Origin: Marinobacterium sp. | GTDB lineage: Bacteria; Pseudomonadota; Gammaproteobacteria; Pseudomonadales; Balneatricaceae | Direction: 5' to 3' | Length of the DNA: 52,696 nucleotides | Assembly (NCBI GenBank): GCA_030602245.1 | Contig: JAUWAC010000018.1 | Coordinates: 1-52,696 of the forward strand | Shown: piece after piece, positions 7,527-15,647 of the stretch | Position numbering within the stretch: position 1 is the stretch's first letter | Layout of the letters: each line of letters starts with the position of its first letter | Notes under the pieces: model-generated | Seen by the model: the letters and a program-made list of their open reading frames with translations, nothing else | Told to the model about the DNA's origin: nothing | Databases searched by the model: none | Position numbers and translations under genes: made by a program

Positions 7527-10133
7527 TCATGCCTCCTGTTCGGTTTGGGTGCTCCTGGCCGGTGCGCCAAAGAGTCGACTCGGATTACGAATAAGCGTGA
7601 TCACCGCCGGCAGCAGCATGATCGTCACCACCGCGGACACCGCCATGATCGAGGCAAGGAAGAACCCGACCGTGACATAGGGCACCAGCGGCGCGACCAA
7701 CAGCGGCGTAAAGCCGATCGCGATGACGATGGCGTTGCGGCTGATCGCCCGTGACGGGCCCTTGTAGATTTCGCTGACCGCCTCAGGCCAGCTGCCCCGT
7801 TCGCGATAGATCGCACGGGCACGCTCAAGGAAGTGAATCGCAAAGTCCACCGACAGCCCCAGCGTCAGCGCCGAGAGCACCGCGATTGGCATATCGTAAT
7901 CCTTGCCAACGAAGCCGATCAGGCCGTAGATGAACAGGATCGTGACGCTCAGCGGCAACATCGCCAGCAAGCCGATGCGCAGCGAACGGAACAGCACGAT
8001 CATCATCACCAGCACCATGACGAAGGCGCCGAGCAGGCTGTTGAGCATGCCGTTGACCATCTGATCCTGCCACACCACGTTGATGTAGGTCAGGCCCGCC
8101 CAGTGCATGGTGACCCCCTGCGGCAGCGGATGGGCCGCGATGTACGCGTCCACCTGATCGATCACCGCGGTCATATCCTGGTTGTCCCCGCTCTTGAGCT
8201 GCAGCCACAGCAGACTCGAGCGGTAATCCGGCGTCACGAAGTGCCACAGATCGTCCGGACGGTGCGACGACTGGTAGCTCAGCAGGGTCTGCGACACCGC
8301 ACGGGCCGAATCAGGCAACACATACTGGCTCTCATCGCCACCGGTCAGCTCGCGATAGACCGTCTTGACCAGCACCGGCAGGCTGTTGACCTTGCCCACA
8401 TCACCGGTGTCGATCAGGTGCTGTGACAACGCATCCAGCCAGGCCAGCGCCTGCGGCTGCAGGAAATACTTGGCCGCCACCTGACGCTGCTCCACCTGTT
8501 GCAGCAGATCCAGCCAGATCGACTCCTCGTCAATCGGTCGATTGAAACTGGCCTCATCCAGACGCGCCGCCAGCTGACTGGTGTATCGGTCGAAGTCGTC
8601 GTGGGCCGCCGCCTCGATCATCGACTCCAGCACCGGCAGCAGCTGCGTACCCTGTTCAGACGCCCGCAGCGACGCTCGCAACGCTTCGTTGAGCTCGTTG
8701 ATCGGCGCCTGCGACCCTTCGTGTTCGAACACCAGATAGGCGTTATAGGTACCGGAGAAATGCTGGTTCAAAACCCGATCAGCCACACGCAGGCGGTGAT
8801 CCTCCTTGAACCAGCGCACCGGGTTATCGTTGATCTGAATCTGGCTCACGCCCCAGACACTGAGCACACTCAAGGCGACAAACATCAGCACCAGCGGTCG
8901 TGCCCGCGCCACCGAGAAGCGGCCGATGGCGGACAGCAGACGTCCGAGCCGCGTGTTGTCATCCTCATGGATGTTGTGATCCTTCAGCTGGGCCATACGC
9001 CGCTGCGACAGACTGACGATATAGGCCGGCACCAGCGTGATCGTCAGCAGGAACGCGAGCAGAATCCCGAACGCCACATGCAAACCGAATATCTGTACCG
9101 GCGGGATGGGCGTAAACGCCAGTGAGGCAAAACCCACCGCCGATGTCAGCGACGTATACAGCATCGGCGTAAAGAGATGGCGAATCACCTCACGCACCAC
9201 CGGCCGGGCATCCTCACCCGGACGGTAGCGGTCGGCAAACTCGGACAGGATATGGACCGAATCGACCACGGCGATCGGCATCAGGAAGATCGGTATCATC
9301 GAACTCATGATATGGACGGTGTAGCCCTGCCCGATCAGCGTTCCCATGGTGATGATGACCGCGGCGATCGCTACCAGCATCGGCGCCGTAATCAGCAGCA
9401 GACTGCGGAAGAACACCCACATCAGCAGGAAGATCATCAGGCCGGCCAGCGGCGCCGATATCGCCATCTGGATGAACATCTCGACACCAAAGGTGTCCTC
9501 CGCCACCGGCAGACCGGCAATGTGGAACTGATCATCCACATTCAGTTCCGCGATCGCACGCTCAATCTGTTGCGAGATGCGGTAGCTCATCGACTTCTGT
9601 TCGATCGGTACATAGATCGCGGCCGCGCGACCATCGCCGGATACCAGTGTATTGTCCAGCAGCGGCAGACGTTCGACGGCGGCCCGAATCTCGGCCGCCT
9701 GCGCCTGAGTGGTCGGTGCCTCACGCATCATCCACTCGAAGCGAATACTGCCCGGCCCCTCCTGCGTGATGTTGTCAACCCGATCGAGCGCCATCAGATC
9801 CTGCTCGATCACGCCGTCGAAGCCGGCGATCTGACCGGACAGCTGCGTCAGTGCCGCCAAAGACTCCGGGTTATAGATACCGGCGGGATCGTCCTCGTTG
9901 ACGATGCCCACGACGATCATGTCATGCAGCGCAAAACGCTCCTTGACCTCATCGTGGAACACGCGATCCGGCTGCTCCGCCGGCAGCATGTTTTCCGGGT
10001 CGGTATCAACCTGAATCGACGGAATCTGCAGGGCCGCCAGCACACAGAGCGCCAGTGTCAGCACGAATACCCAGCGCGGGGACCCGATTGAGAAACTCAG
10101 CAGTGGCTCACGCAATATCTTCAAGGCAATCAC
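7527..10133 (-). CDS. RND-superfamily exporter, MMPL/HAE3-like
   Basis: Inner-membrane proton-driven exporter of 868 aa. The layout is one N-terminal membrane segment, a periplasmic loop (about 45-235), a five-helix bundle with the sterol-sensing-like segment (for example FLMPIAVVDSVHILSEFADRY), a second periplasmic loop (about 430-690), and a second bundle with ALTLGLSVDFAIHFLERARAIY. The size and the absence of a membrane-fusion partner point to the MMPL/HAE3 group, which exports lipids and hydrophobic metabolites, rather than to a multidrug HAE1 pump. It is the first gene of an operon with the LolA-like and beta-barrel proteins. A near-consensus sigma70 promoter with a BigR-type operator in its spacer lies immediately upstream, so expression should be repressed by the divergently coded ArsR protein. 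Confidence 0.88.
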   Translation of the reverse strand: MIALKILREPLLSFSIGSPRWVFVLTLALCVLAALQIPSIQVDTDPENMLPAEQPDRVFHDEVKERFALHDMIVVGIVNEDDPAGIYNPESLAALTQLSGQIAGFDGVIEQDLMALDRVDNITQEGPGSIRFEWMMREAPTTQAQAAEIRAAVERLPLLDNTLVSGDGRAAAIYVPIEQKSMSYRISQQIERAIAELNVDDQFHIAGLPVAEDTFGVEMFIQMAISAPLAGLMIFLLMWVFFRSLLLITAPMLVAIAAVIITMGTLIGQGYTVHIMSSMIPIFLMPIAVVDSVHILSEFADRYRPGEDARPVVREVIRHLFTPMLYTSLTSAVGFASLAFTPIPPVQIFGLHVAFGILLAFLLTITLVPAYIVSLSQRRMAQLKDHNIHEDDNTRLGRLLSAIGRFSVARARPLVLMFVALSVLSVWGVSQIQINDNPVRWFKEDHRLRVADRVLNQHFSGTYNAYLVFEHEGSQAPINELNEALRASLRASEQGTQLLPVLESMIEAAAHDDFDRYTSQLAARLDEASFNRPIDEESIWLDLLQQVEQRQVAAKYFLQPQALAWLDALSQHLIDTGDVGKVNSLPVLVKTVYRELTGGDESQYVLPDSARAVSQTLLSYQSSHRPDDLWHFVTPDYRSSLLWLQLKSGDNQDMTAVIDQVDAYIAAHPLPQGVTMHWAGLTYINVVWQDQMVNGMLNSLLGAFVMVLVMMIVLFRSLRIGLLAMLPLSVTILFIYGLIGFVGKDYDMPIAVLSALTLGLSVDFAIHFLERARAIYRERGSWPEAVSEIYKGPSRAISRNAIVIAIGFTPLLVAPLVPYVTVGFFLASIMAVSAVVTIMLLPAVITLIRNPSRLFGAPARSTQTEQEA

Positions 10134-10159
10134 CTGAAACCTGAGGAACGATACCCGGC

Positions 10160-10187
10160 ATTATATTAGATAATGCTAATACTGCAA
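10160..10187 (-). promoter_or_regulatory. Sigma70 promoter of the RND operon
   Basis: Read on the - strand: -35 TTGCAG (10187-10182), 16-bp spacer, and a perfect -10 TATAAT (10165-10160). The start of transcription would be about 20 bp ahead of the RND start codon. The spacer is almost entirely the ATTAG-N6-CTAAT operator. Confidence 0.72.
10165..10180. promoter_or_regulatory. BigR/YgaV-type operator, site 2
   Basis: ATTAG-N6-CTAAT, the same arms and spacing as at 3619-3634. It fills the spacer of the RND promoter and overlaps the first base of its -10. It lies about 130 bp ahead of the ArsR-family gene. This is strong circumstantial evidence that this repressor controls the exporter, and perhaps itself. 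Confidence 0.75.
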
Positions 10188-10202
10188 TCACTGATATACT
10201 GT

Positions 10203-10232
10203 TTGAGCGACTTCAACAGTATGGGATAAAAT
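10203..10232 (+). promoter_or_regulatory. Putative promoter of the ArsR-family gene
   Basis: TTGAGC (10203-10208) and TAAAAT (10227-10232) with an 18-bp spacer, about 80 bp ahead of the GTG start. It lies beyond the operator, so autoregulation would have to act from an upstream position. Confidence 0.4.
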
Positions 10233-10310
10233 ACAGAAGGCGCGACTGTCATCCCCCGCTTACACAATAAGAGAGCAACAGCCATAATGTTGCGCCGGAG
10301 AGCAGTAGAC

Positions 10311-10676
10311 GTGACAGAGATCAAGACAGGTACACCACAGGACAGCGTTTCCGAGCAGCCGATCAACCCGACGCTGGAGCTGATGAAGATGAACGCGTCA
10401 CGGGCCGCCAAATTGATGAAGGCGCTGGCAAACGACAGCCGCCTGCTGATCCTCTGCCATCTGGACGGCCGCGAGCTGTCGGTCAGTGAACTGAACCGCT
10501 GCCTGGATCTGAGTCAGAGCGCGCTGTCGCAGCATCTCGCTGTGCTGCGCAAGGATGGCCTCGTCAAGACGCGACGCGAATCACAGACCATCTATTACTC
10601 GCTGGAGGGCGATACCGCCAAGCGGATCATTCACACGTTGCACGAAATGTATTGCCCGGAGCTGCCGGAGCACTGA
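10311..10676 (+). CDS. ArsR-family repressor, BigR/SqrR/YgaV type
   Basis: Winged-helix repressor of 121 aa. It has the ArsR core: KALANDSRLLILCHL, then the recognition helix SQSALSQHLAVLRKDGLV and the wing TRRESQTIYYSL. It lacks the metal-site motif ELCVCDL. Instead it carries the two cysteines that define the persulfide-sensing BigR/SqrR branch: Cys49 in LLILCHL and Cys114 in MYCPE. In characterised members these form a di- or tetrasulfide bridge with reactive sulfur and release DNA. I chose the GTG at 10311 because GGAGAG lies 8 bp before it; the ATG at 10287 has no comparable site. It is divergent from the RND operon, with the shared operator between them. Sulfur sensing is inferred from the family and not shown. 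Confidence 0.85.
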   Translation: MTEIKTGTPQDSVSEQPINPTLELMKMNASRAAKLMKALANDSRLLILCHLDGRELSVSELNRCLDLSQSALSQHLAVLRKDGLVKTRRESQTIYYSLEGDTAKRIIHTLHEMYCPELPEH

Positions 10677-10680
10677 GCGA

Positions 10681-11256
10681 TCACCCTTCGCTCAGCGCCC
10701 GCACACCGAGCCAGTCCTCACGCTCCAGCGCCGGCTGTTCCGCCCTGAACCGGGCATAGAGATCGACCGCCGCCGGCTCCTCCAGCACATCCACCTGAAT
10801 GCCGTGCTCGCGCAGCGACGCTTCATTGCCGGCAGCGTTGGTCACATCCCCCACCACGACACGGGCAAATCCGCGCATGCGGATCAGCGCCGCGCAGACA
10901 TCGCACGGGCTGAGCGACGTATACAGCGTCGTGCGACTGAAGTCGACGCGACCCGCATCGCGAATCGCGGCCGTTTCACCGTGATTGTAGGGATGACTCT
11001 CCTGCACCAGCGTGTTGTGACCCTTGCCGAGGATGCGTCCGCTGACGTTATCGACGATGACCGCCCCGATCGGACAGCCACCTTCGTCATAACTTTTCCG
11101 CGCCAGCAGTGCTGCGATACGCATGAAGTCGGCATCACGCAGACGCTTGACGAACCCCTCATCCATCAGCACCGGCAAGCTGGCGGTGGGCATGTGGGCA
11201 ATCGCGGCGAGGGCCGCATCGGTGATCGCGCTGTCCTGTGTCAACAAAGTCGTCAT
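10681..11256 (-). CDS. Cytosine deaminase-like nucleoside deaminase (Fcy1 type)
   Basis: Zinc enzyme of the CDA fold, 191 aa. Zinc ligands and catalytic residues are in HGETAAIRDAG (His and the proton-shuttle Glu) and SLSPCDVCAALI (two Cys). The match is closest to yeast cytosine deaminase: EGGCPIGAVIVD, GKGHNTLVQ, TTLYTSLSPCD, ARVVVGDV and a C-terminal EDW motif all have direct counterparts. It would turn cytosine into uracil. It is unrelated to CodA. About 60 N-terminal residues precede the domain and are not part of the yeast enzyme. The ATG at 11256 is the most likely start; one 27 bp upstream is possible. It converges tightly on the ArsR-family gene. The pyrimidine degradation locus at 41-52 kb could use the product, though the two are far apart. 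Confidence 0.78.
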   Translation of the reverse strand: MTTLLTQDSAITDAALAAIAHMPTASLPVLMDEGFVKRLRDADFMRIAALLARKSYDEGGCPIGAVIVDNVSGRILGKGHNTLVQESHPYNHGETAAIRDAGRVDFSRTTLYTSLSPCDVCAALIRMRGFARVVVGDVTNAAGNEASLREHGIQVDVLEEPAAVDLYARFRAEQPALEREDWLGVRALSEG

Positions 11257-11314
11257 CGGTTGTTCAGCTCCCTGTCTGCACATAATCGGTTATCCCGCGC
11301 GTCATACGCGCCAG

Positions 11315-11644
11315 TCACAGCGGCATCCACTGCTGCACCATGAGCATATAACCGGCCGTGCCACCCAGTATGCTGACCAGCGCATTGCGCAGCGTCAGAT
11401 GCAGCAGCACGACCAGCGCCAGCGCCAGCAGTGACTGCGCCAGCCCCACGCCGCTGACCAGCGGAGTCTTCAACGCATAGACCAGCAGCAATACCATCAG
11501 CACCGGCGGCAGAAAACGGCCAAGGAACTGCAGCCATTCATGCTCGGCATGACCGGCCAGCAGCAGGAACGGCAACGCCCGGGTCAGAAACGTCGCCAGT
11601 GCCGCGAGCGCGATAAAAGCTAGAAGATACGCAGTCGGTTCCAT
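11315..11644 (-). CDS. azlD: AzlD-family membrane protein
   Basis: Small partner (109 aa, four hydrophobic segments) of the AzlCD exporter, which in Bacillus gives resistance to 4-azaleucine and exports branched-chain amino acids. Diagnostic pieces are ALATFLTRALPFLLL near the N-terminus and LGGTAGYMLM near the end. The start at 11644 lies inside the end of azlC, giving a 30-bp overlap in another frame, so the two are translationally coupled. The substrate in this organism is inferred from the family only. Confidence 0.85.
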   Translation of the reverse strand: MEPTAYLLAFIALAALATFLTRALPFLLLAGHAEHEWLQFLGRFLPPVLMVLLLVYALKTPLVSGVGLAQSLLALALVVLLHLTLRNALVSILGGTAGYMLMVQQWMPL

Positions 11645-12318
11645 CGCTCCCCTCCCTTGGCCATCAACAGCAATGACACCGCCAGCAGTACCGAGATCAG
11701 CAACATCTGATCGGGACTGATGAACAGCGCGACCAGACCGATCAGCAGCGCCAGCAGAAACAGCAGCGGCTTTCTGACATGGCGGTACTGCTCGAGCGTC
11801 AGCACCATGAACAGTGCCGGCAGCGCAAACTCGGCGCCCTCGGTCGGCAACGGCAGCTGGCTGCCAAGCCAGGCCCCCAGCGTGCACCCCAGCACCCAGT
11901 ACAGTTGATTCAGCGCCGCGATACGCACCTGCAGGCGATCTCGCAGCGACGGCGCCTGACGCTCCAGCGCCGTCAGCAGCGAGTAGGTTTCATCGGTGAG
12001 TGCAAAGATCAGGTACCAGCGCCGCCAGCCGCGCAGCCCGAGCCGTGAGATCAGCGACAGGCCGTACACCAGATGGCGGGCGTTGAGCAGAAAGACGGCA
12101 ACGAACACTTCAAACAGGCCGGCCTGATTCGCAATCAGGCCGACCGCCAGAAACTGGGCAGCACCGGCGTAGATGAAGGCCCCCATCGCCGTGGCCCAGA
12201 GCCAGTGATAACCGAGCTCCGAGAACAGCACGCCGAATGCGATGCCCAGCGGTATATAACCGAACAGCACCGGTAGCGACAGACGAAAACCGGACGATGG
12301 CAGGGACTCGGATGACAT
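11615..12318 (-). CDS. azlC: AzlC-family branched-chain amino acid exporter subunit
   Basis: Large subunit of an AzlCD-type exporter, about 232 aa, with seven or so membrane segments. Family hallmarks are LSLPVLFGYIPLGIAFGVL at the N-terminus, GAFIYAGAAQFLAVGL, NARHLVYGLSL and FALTDETYSLL. The gene ends inside the start of azlD. The start at 12318 has an AGGAAG element at a rather long distance. Together with azlD it forms a two-gene leftward operon between the deaminase and the PatZ-like gene. The last few bases of the coordinate are approximate (stop at about 11615-11622). Confidence 0.85.
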
Positions 12319-12372
12319 GGGACGAAGACAGCTTCCTGACTGAACGATCAGGCGGACTATACGGAGCCCGGA

Positions 12373-15108
12373 TTACTGCTGCAAGCGGTAGATCTGCCAG
12401 TCCTCGGTGGGCTCATTGAGCAGCATTTTCATCTCAATGACCTCCTCCTCGGCGTTGTAGCTGATCCGAAAGCCGAGTTTTCGCGCCAGCGCCTGCATGC
12501 CTTTATTGGTCGCCAACGTGGAGCCTGACAGCTCCAGTGTGCCGCGTGAGCGGCAGTAGTCGATGATCTTCTGCATCAGAATCACGCCCAGCCCTTCCCC
12601 CTGGAGATCATCGCGAATCACCACCGAAAACTCCGCCCGTACGTTGTCGGCATCGGTCACGGCGCGCACAACGCCGAGTGTCTCGTAGCCCTGCCCGTCG
12701 AGACGGGGCGCCGACACGATAAACGCCATTTCGCGGTCGTAATCGATCTGGGTCCAGTTCGCCAGCTCATCATGGGTCGGCACGCCGCGGCTGTAGAAAT
12801 AGCGCAAACGGATCGATTCCGGGCTCAGACGGTTGTAGAACTCAAGGTGCGCGGGTTCATCCTCGCCACGGATGGCCCGCAGCACCGCCGGGCGCCCGGA
12901 ACGCTTCAGCGTAATCTCTTCGGTCAGATGTTCGGGGTATGGACTGATCGAGAGCCGCCCCGGCTCGCCGATCGACGCCGCGCAATCCACCGCCAGCAGA
13001 CCACGCTTGTTGAGCAGCAGAGGATTGATCTCCAGCCCCTGCAGCTCCGGCAGATCGACCAGCATCTCCGAGAGCCTCAGCAGCAGTTCGCTGAGGTGAT
13101 CGAGATCGCGCTCAACCTGATAGCTGTTCTCGGCGATGATGCGGTACACCCGCGAGCTCTTGACCAGCTCCCGCGCCAGCGCCAGATTCAGCGGTGGCAG
13201 CATGATATTGCGATCCGCCAGCACATCCACGGTATAGCCTCCGACACCGAACACCAGCAGCGGTCCAAACACCGGATCACGGGTGATACCGACGTTGATC
13301 TGCAACGACTGAAAACCCCGTTTCATCTGCTGCACGGCAAAGCCGAACAGCTCGTCACCGCTGTAATGCTCGCTGACGCGATAGGCCAGCTTGGTGGTCG
13401 CGTGGCGGACTTCGTTGATCGAGTACAGATCCAGCGCCAGGTCATGCCAGCGCTGGTGCGCACTGTCGTCGTAGCTGAACGGCCAGGCGTTGGACGCATG
13501 CAACGCCTTGACGGCAACCGAGCCCCCCATCTGACGGGCGCAGTCGACCACGCCCGGAATATCCTCGGCGTAGCAGGTATTGGCGGTCGGAATCTCGTAC
13601 AGGTTCAGCAGCGTGCTCGCTTCGCTGTGCAGCAGATATTGCCGTCCGCTGTCACGCACCGCGGCCAGCAACTCACTGGCACGCTGACGGTTGGGCAGAT
13701 TCTGGCGCAGATAGGGGGCCGGCGTCTGGCGCATCACACGCTGGTTGCGATAGTAATCAACCATGTGCATGAAGGCGTTGACCGCTTCCTCCGGTGTCAG
13801 AAAGGTCGCAATACCGGCCGTATTACAGGCGTTGCGGGCCGCAATCGCCGAGTACCGCCCCATCCAGCAGGTCAGCAGATTGCGTGGTGTCTTGCGCGCG
13901 ACCTGAATCACCTGCTCAGCCGTTTCGACACTGGGCGCCAGCCGCGTCGGCGCATGGATCAGCAGCACGGCATCGACATTGGGATCCTTGGTCAGCAGAC
14001 GCGCCGCCTCGGCAAAGCGCTCCGGCGTGGCGTCGGCATTCAGATCCACCGGGTTGCTGACACGCGCCTCCGGCGGCAACAGCTCGGTCAGCGCGCGCTC
14101 GGTCTCGTCCGTCAGCTGAGCCATCTGACCACCCTTCTTCAGCAGCCGATCGACCGCCAGAGCGTTCGGGCCCATGCCGTTACACAGCAGCGCCAGCCGC
14201 TCACCGCGCATCGGTTTCATGCGCGACAGTGTCTCCAGCGCATTAAACAGCTCATCGGCGGTTTCAACCTGCACCACACCGGCCCGGCGCAGCGCGGCTT
14301 CATATACCCGATCCTGATTCGGTATTCCGGGGATCCGCGGCGCCGGATGCTCCGCATCGGTAATAATGCTGGACTTCAGCACCAGCACCAGCTTGTTGCG
14401 CGATGCCGCCCGAATCGCCGACACAAAGGCCCGGGCATCACCGATGACGCGGTCCATCTGCAGCAGAATCGCATGGGTCCAGGGATCACGCGACAGGTAG
14501 TCCACGATCGACGGCAGATCGACATCAACGCCGTCACCCAGCGTCAGGAAGTGGGAAAAGCCGATCTCCTGACCATTGGCCCAGTCGATCATCGCCGTCC
14601 CCAGCAGGCCCGACTGGCCGACATAGGCAACCTTGCCCTTGAGAATATTGACGTGGGAGTAGCTGGCATTCATCTTCGAACCCGGCACCAGCATCCCCAT
14701 ACAGTCGGGGCCAAGAATGCGAATACCATAGGGCCGTGCAGCTTCCCTGACCTCCTCTCGCAGCGCCCGTGCGTGCGAACTCTGATGCAGCGAAAGCCCG
14801 CCGGTCAGAATCATCGCCGCTTTCACCATATTGGCACCGAGCTTGCGGATGATACCGGCCACCGCATCCGGCGGGGAGCAGATAATCGCCAGATCCGGCA
14901 TTTCGGGCAGTTCGGAAACGCCGGCGAAACAGGGCACGCCGTTGACAGTGTCGTAGCCCTTCGAGTTGACCGCCATCAAGGTACCCTCGAAACCACTCTC
15001 GAGCAGGTTGCGCAGCACGATGCCGCCCATGCTGTCTTCCCGCTCGGAGGCGCCGAAGACCGCAATGGAACGGGGTTTGAAGAAACGTTTCAGATAACGG
15101 GTAGACAC
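12373..15108 (-). CDS. PatZ-like acyl-CoA synthetase (ADP-forming) fused to GNAT acetyltransferase
   Basis: Large cytosolic protein (911 aa from the chosen start) with the domain order of E. coli PatZ/YfiQ: CoA-binding domain (KPRSIAVFGASER, residues about 8-130), succinyl-CoA-ligase-like domain (VGQSGLLGTAMIDWANGQEIGFS), ATP-grasp domain (about 490-720) and a C-terminal GNAT domain. The GNAT part is very close to PatZ around LRYFYSRGVPTHDELANWTQ and IDYDREMAF, with the acetyl-CoA loop DLQGEGLGVILMQ. PatZ acetylates lysines of acetyl-CoA synthetase and other proteins, and its synthetase half is usually inactive; activity here is not known. I chose the GTG at 15108 for its AGGA site and because VSTRYLKRFFKPRS aligns with family N-termini. 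The GTG at 15135 would add nine residues. It is monocistronic as far as can be seen, and no acs gene is nearby. Confidence 0.88.
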   Translation of the reverse strand: MSTRYLKRFFKPRSIAVFGASEREDSMGGIVLRNLLESGFEGTLMAVNSKGYDTVNGVPCFAGVSELPEMPDLAIICSPPDAVAGIIRKLGANMVKAAMILTGGLSLHQSSHARALREEVREAARPYGIRILGPDCMGMLVPGSKMNASYSHVNILKGKVAYVGQSGLLGTAMIDWANGQEIGFSHFLTLGDGVDVDLPSIVDYLSRDPWTHAILLQMDRVIGDARAFVSAIRAASRNKLVLVLKSSIITDAEHPAPRIPGIPNQDRVYEAALRRAGVVQVETADELFNALETLSRMKPMRGERLALLCNGMGPNALAVDRLLKKGGQMAQLTDETERALTELLPPEARVSNPVDLNADATPERFAEAARLLTKDPNVDAVLLIHAPTRLAPSVETAEQVIQVARKTPRNLLTCWMGRYSAIAARNACNTAGIATFLTPEEAVNAFMHMVDYYRNQRVMRQTPAPYLRQNLPNRQRASELLAAVRDSGRQYLLHSEASTLLNLYEIPTANTCYAEDIPGVVDCARQMGGSVAVKALHASNAWPFSYDDSAHQRWHDLALDLYSINEVRHATTKLAYRVSEHYSGDELFGFAVQQMKRGFQSLQINVGITRDPVFGPLLVFGVGGYTVDVLADRNIMLPPLNLALARELVKSSRVYRIIAENSYQVERDLDHLSELLLRLSEMLVDLPELQGLEINPLLLNKRGLLAVDCAASIGEPGRLSISPYPEHLTEEITLKRSGRPAVLRAIRGEDEPAHLEFYNRLSPESIRLRYFYSRGVPTHDELANWTQIDYDREMAFIVSAPRLDGQGYETLGVVRAVTDADNVRAEFSVVIRDDLQGEGLGVILMQKIIDYCRSRGTLELSGSTLATNKGMQALARKLGFRISYNAEEEVIEMKMLLNEPTEDWQIYRLQQ

Positions 15109-15258
15109 AACTCGGAATCCTGACCTGTTCGACACTTACGACGGAGGCTCGCCGGCGACGGCGCGCTGGCAGCGGTTCCGTGTACTATGTCTGAGTCTGG
15201 CCCGGGTCGCCAGCCCAATTTTTTCGCACATGCAGCACAAACGCGATTAACCGCGTTA

Positions 15259-15495
15259 TTATTGACGAACAGCAGGGGTGGCGCCCTGCGAAGACGACAC
15301 TGACGAGGACGCAAGAGGTGACAGGCGGCCCAGCAGCCAGGCACTGCCGCGACTGAACTCGAACACACTCAGGCACTCGTGACAGGCGTACAGGGTGCTC
15401 GCGCAGCGCTCAACCAGCGGCTTCATGCGCGCGTGCGGGCTCCGGGCAAAACCGGAGCGAAGCAGGTGCTGACAGTGCCGACAGTGATGCGCCAT
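15259..15495 (-). CDS. Small zinc-ribbon protein, unknown function
   Basis: Open frame of 78 aa with two CxxC-type pairs, CRHC at residues 5-8 and CHEC near 38-41, the spacing of a small zinc ribbon. The middle (ARMKPLVERCASTLYACHECLSVFEFSRGSAW is its conserved-looking core, residues 22-53) reads like a folded protein, while the last 20 residues are serine-rich and may be a tail. A GGGGAT element precedes the ATG. It lies between the PatZ-like gene and phaC, divergent from phaC. I do not recognise the family and offer no function. Zinc binding is inferred from the cysteine spacing. Confidence 0.5.
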   Translation of the reverse strand: MAHHCRHCQHLLRSGFARSPHARMKPLVERCASTLYACHECLSVFEFSRGSAWLLGRLSPLASSSVSSSQGATPAVRQ

Positions 15496-15560
15496 TACGA
15501 TCCCCGTATGGATGGGCTATTCTGTAGCTTCATCATTTTGCAACGGGGCCCGCAGGACTA

Positions 15561-15575
15561 TAGGAATATTTCCTA
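15561..15575. promoter_or_regulatory. Palindrome TAGGAA-TAT-TTCCTA ahead of phaC
   Basis: Perfect 6-bp inverted repeat with a 3-bp centre in the 150-bp region between the zinc-ribbon gene and phaC, 73 bp ahead of the phaC start. It could be an operator for a helix-turn-helix regulator. No regulator gene is adjacent and no known box is a clear match. Confidence 0.35.
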
Positions 15576-15647
15576 AATAAGCCCCGACAGTGTCCACGCA
15601 CTCAGCCGTGCGCTGTTCAGGCGATCGACGCAAGGAGTTTCAGCCGC

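Noticed and set aside
10287..10310. Upstream ATG start for the ArsR-family gene
   Set aside because: The GTG at 10311 has GGAGAG at 8 bp; the ATG has no comparable site.
12772..15123. 783-codon open frame on the + strand
   Set aside because: Exactly antisense to the PatZ-like gene, Arg/Gln/His-rich, no domain; a by-product of high GC codon bias.
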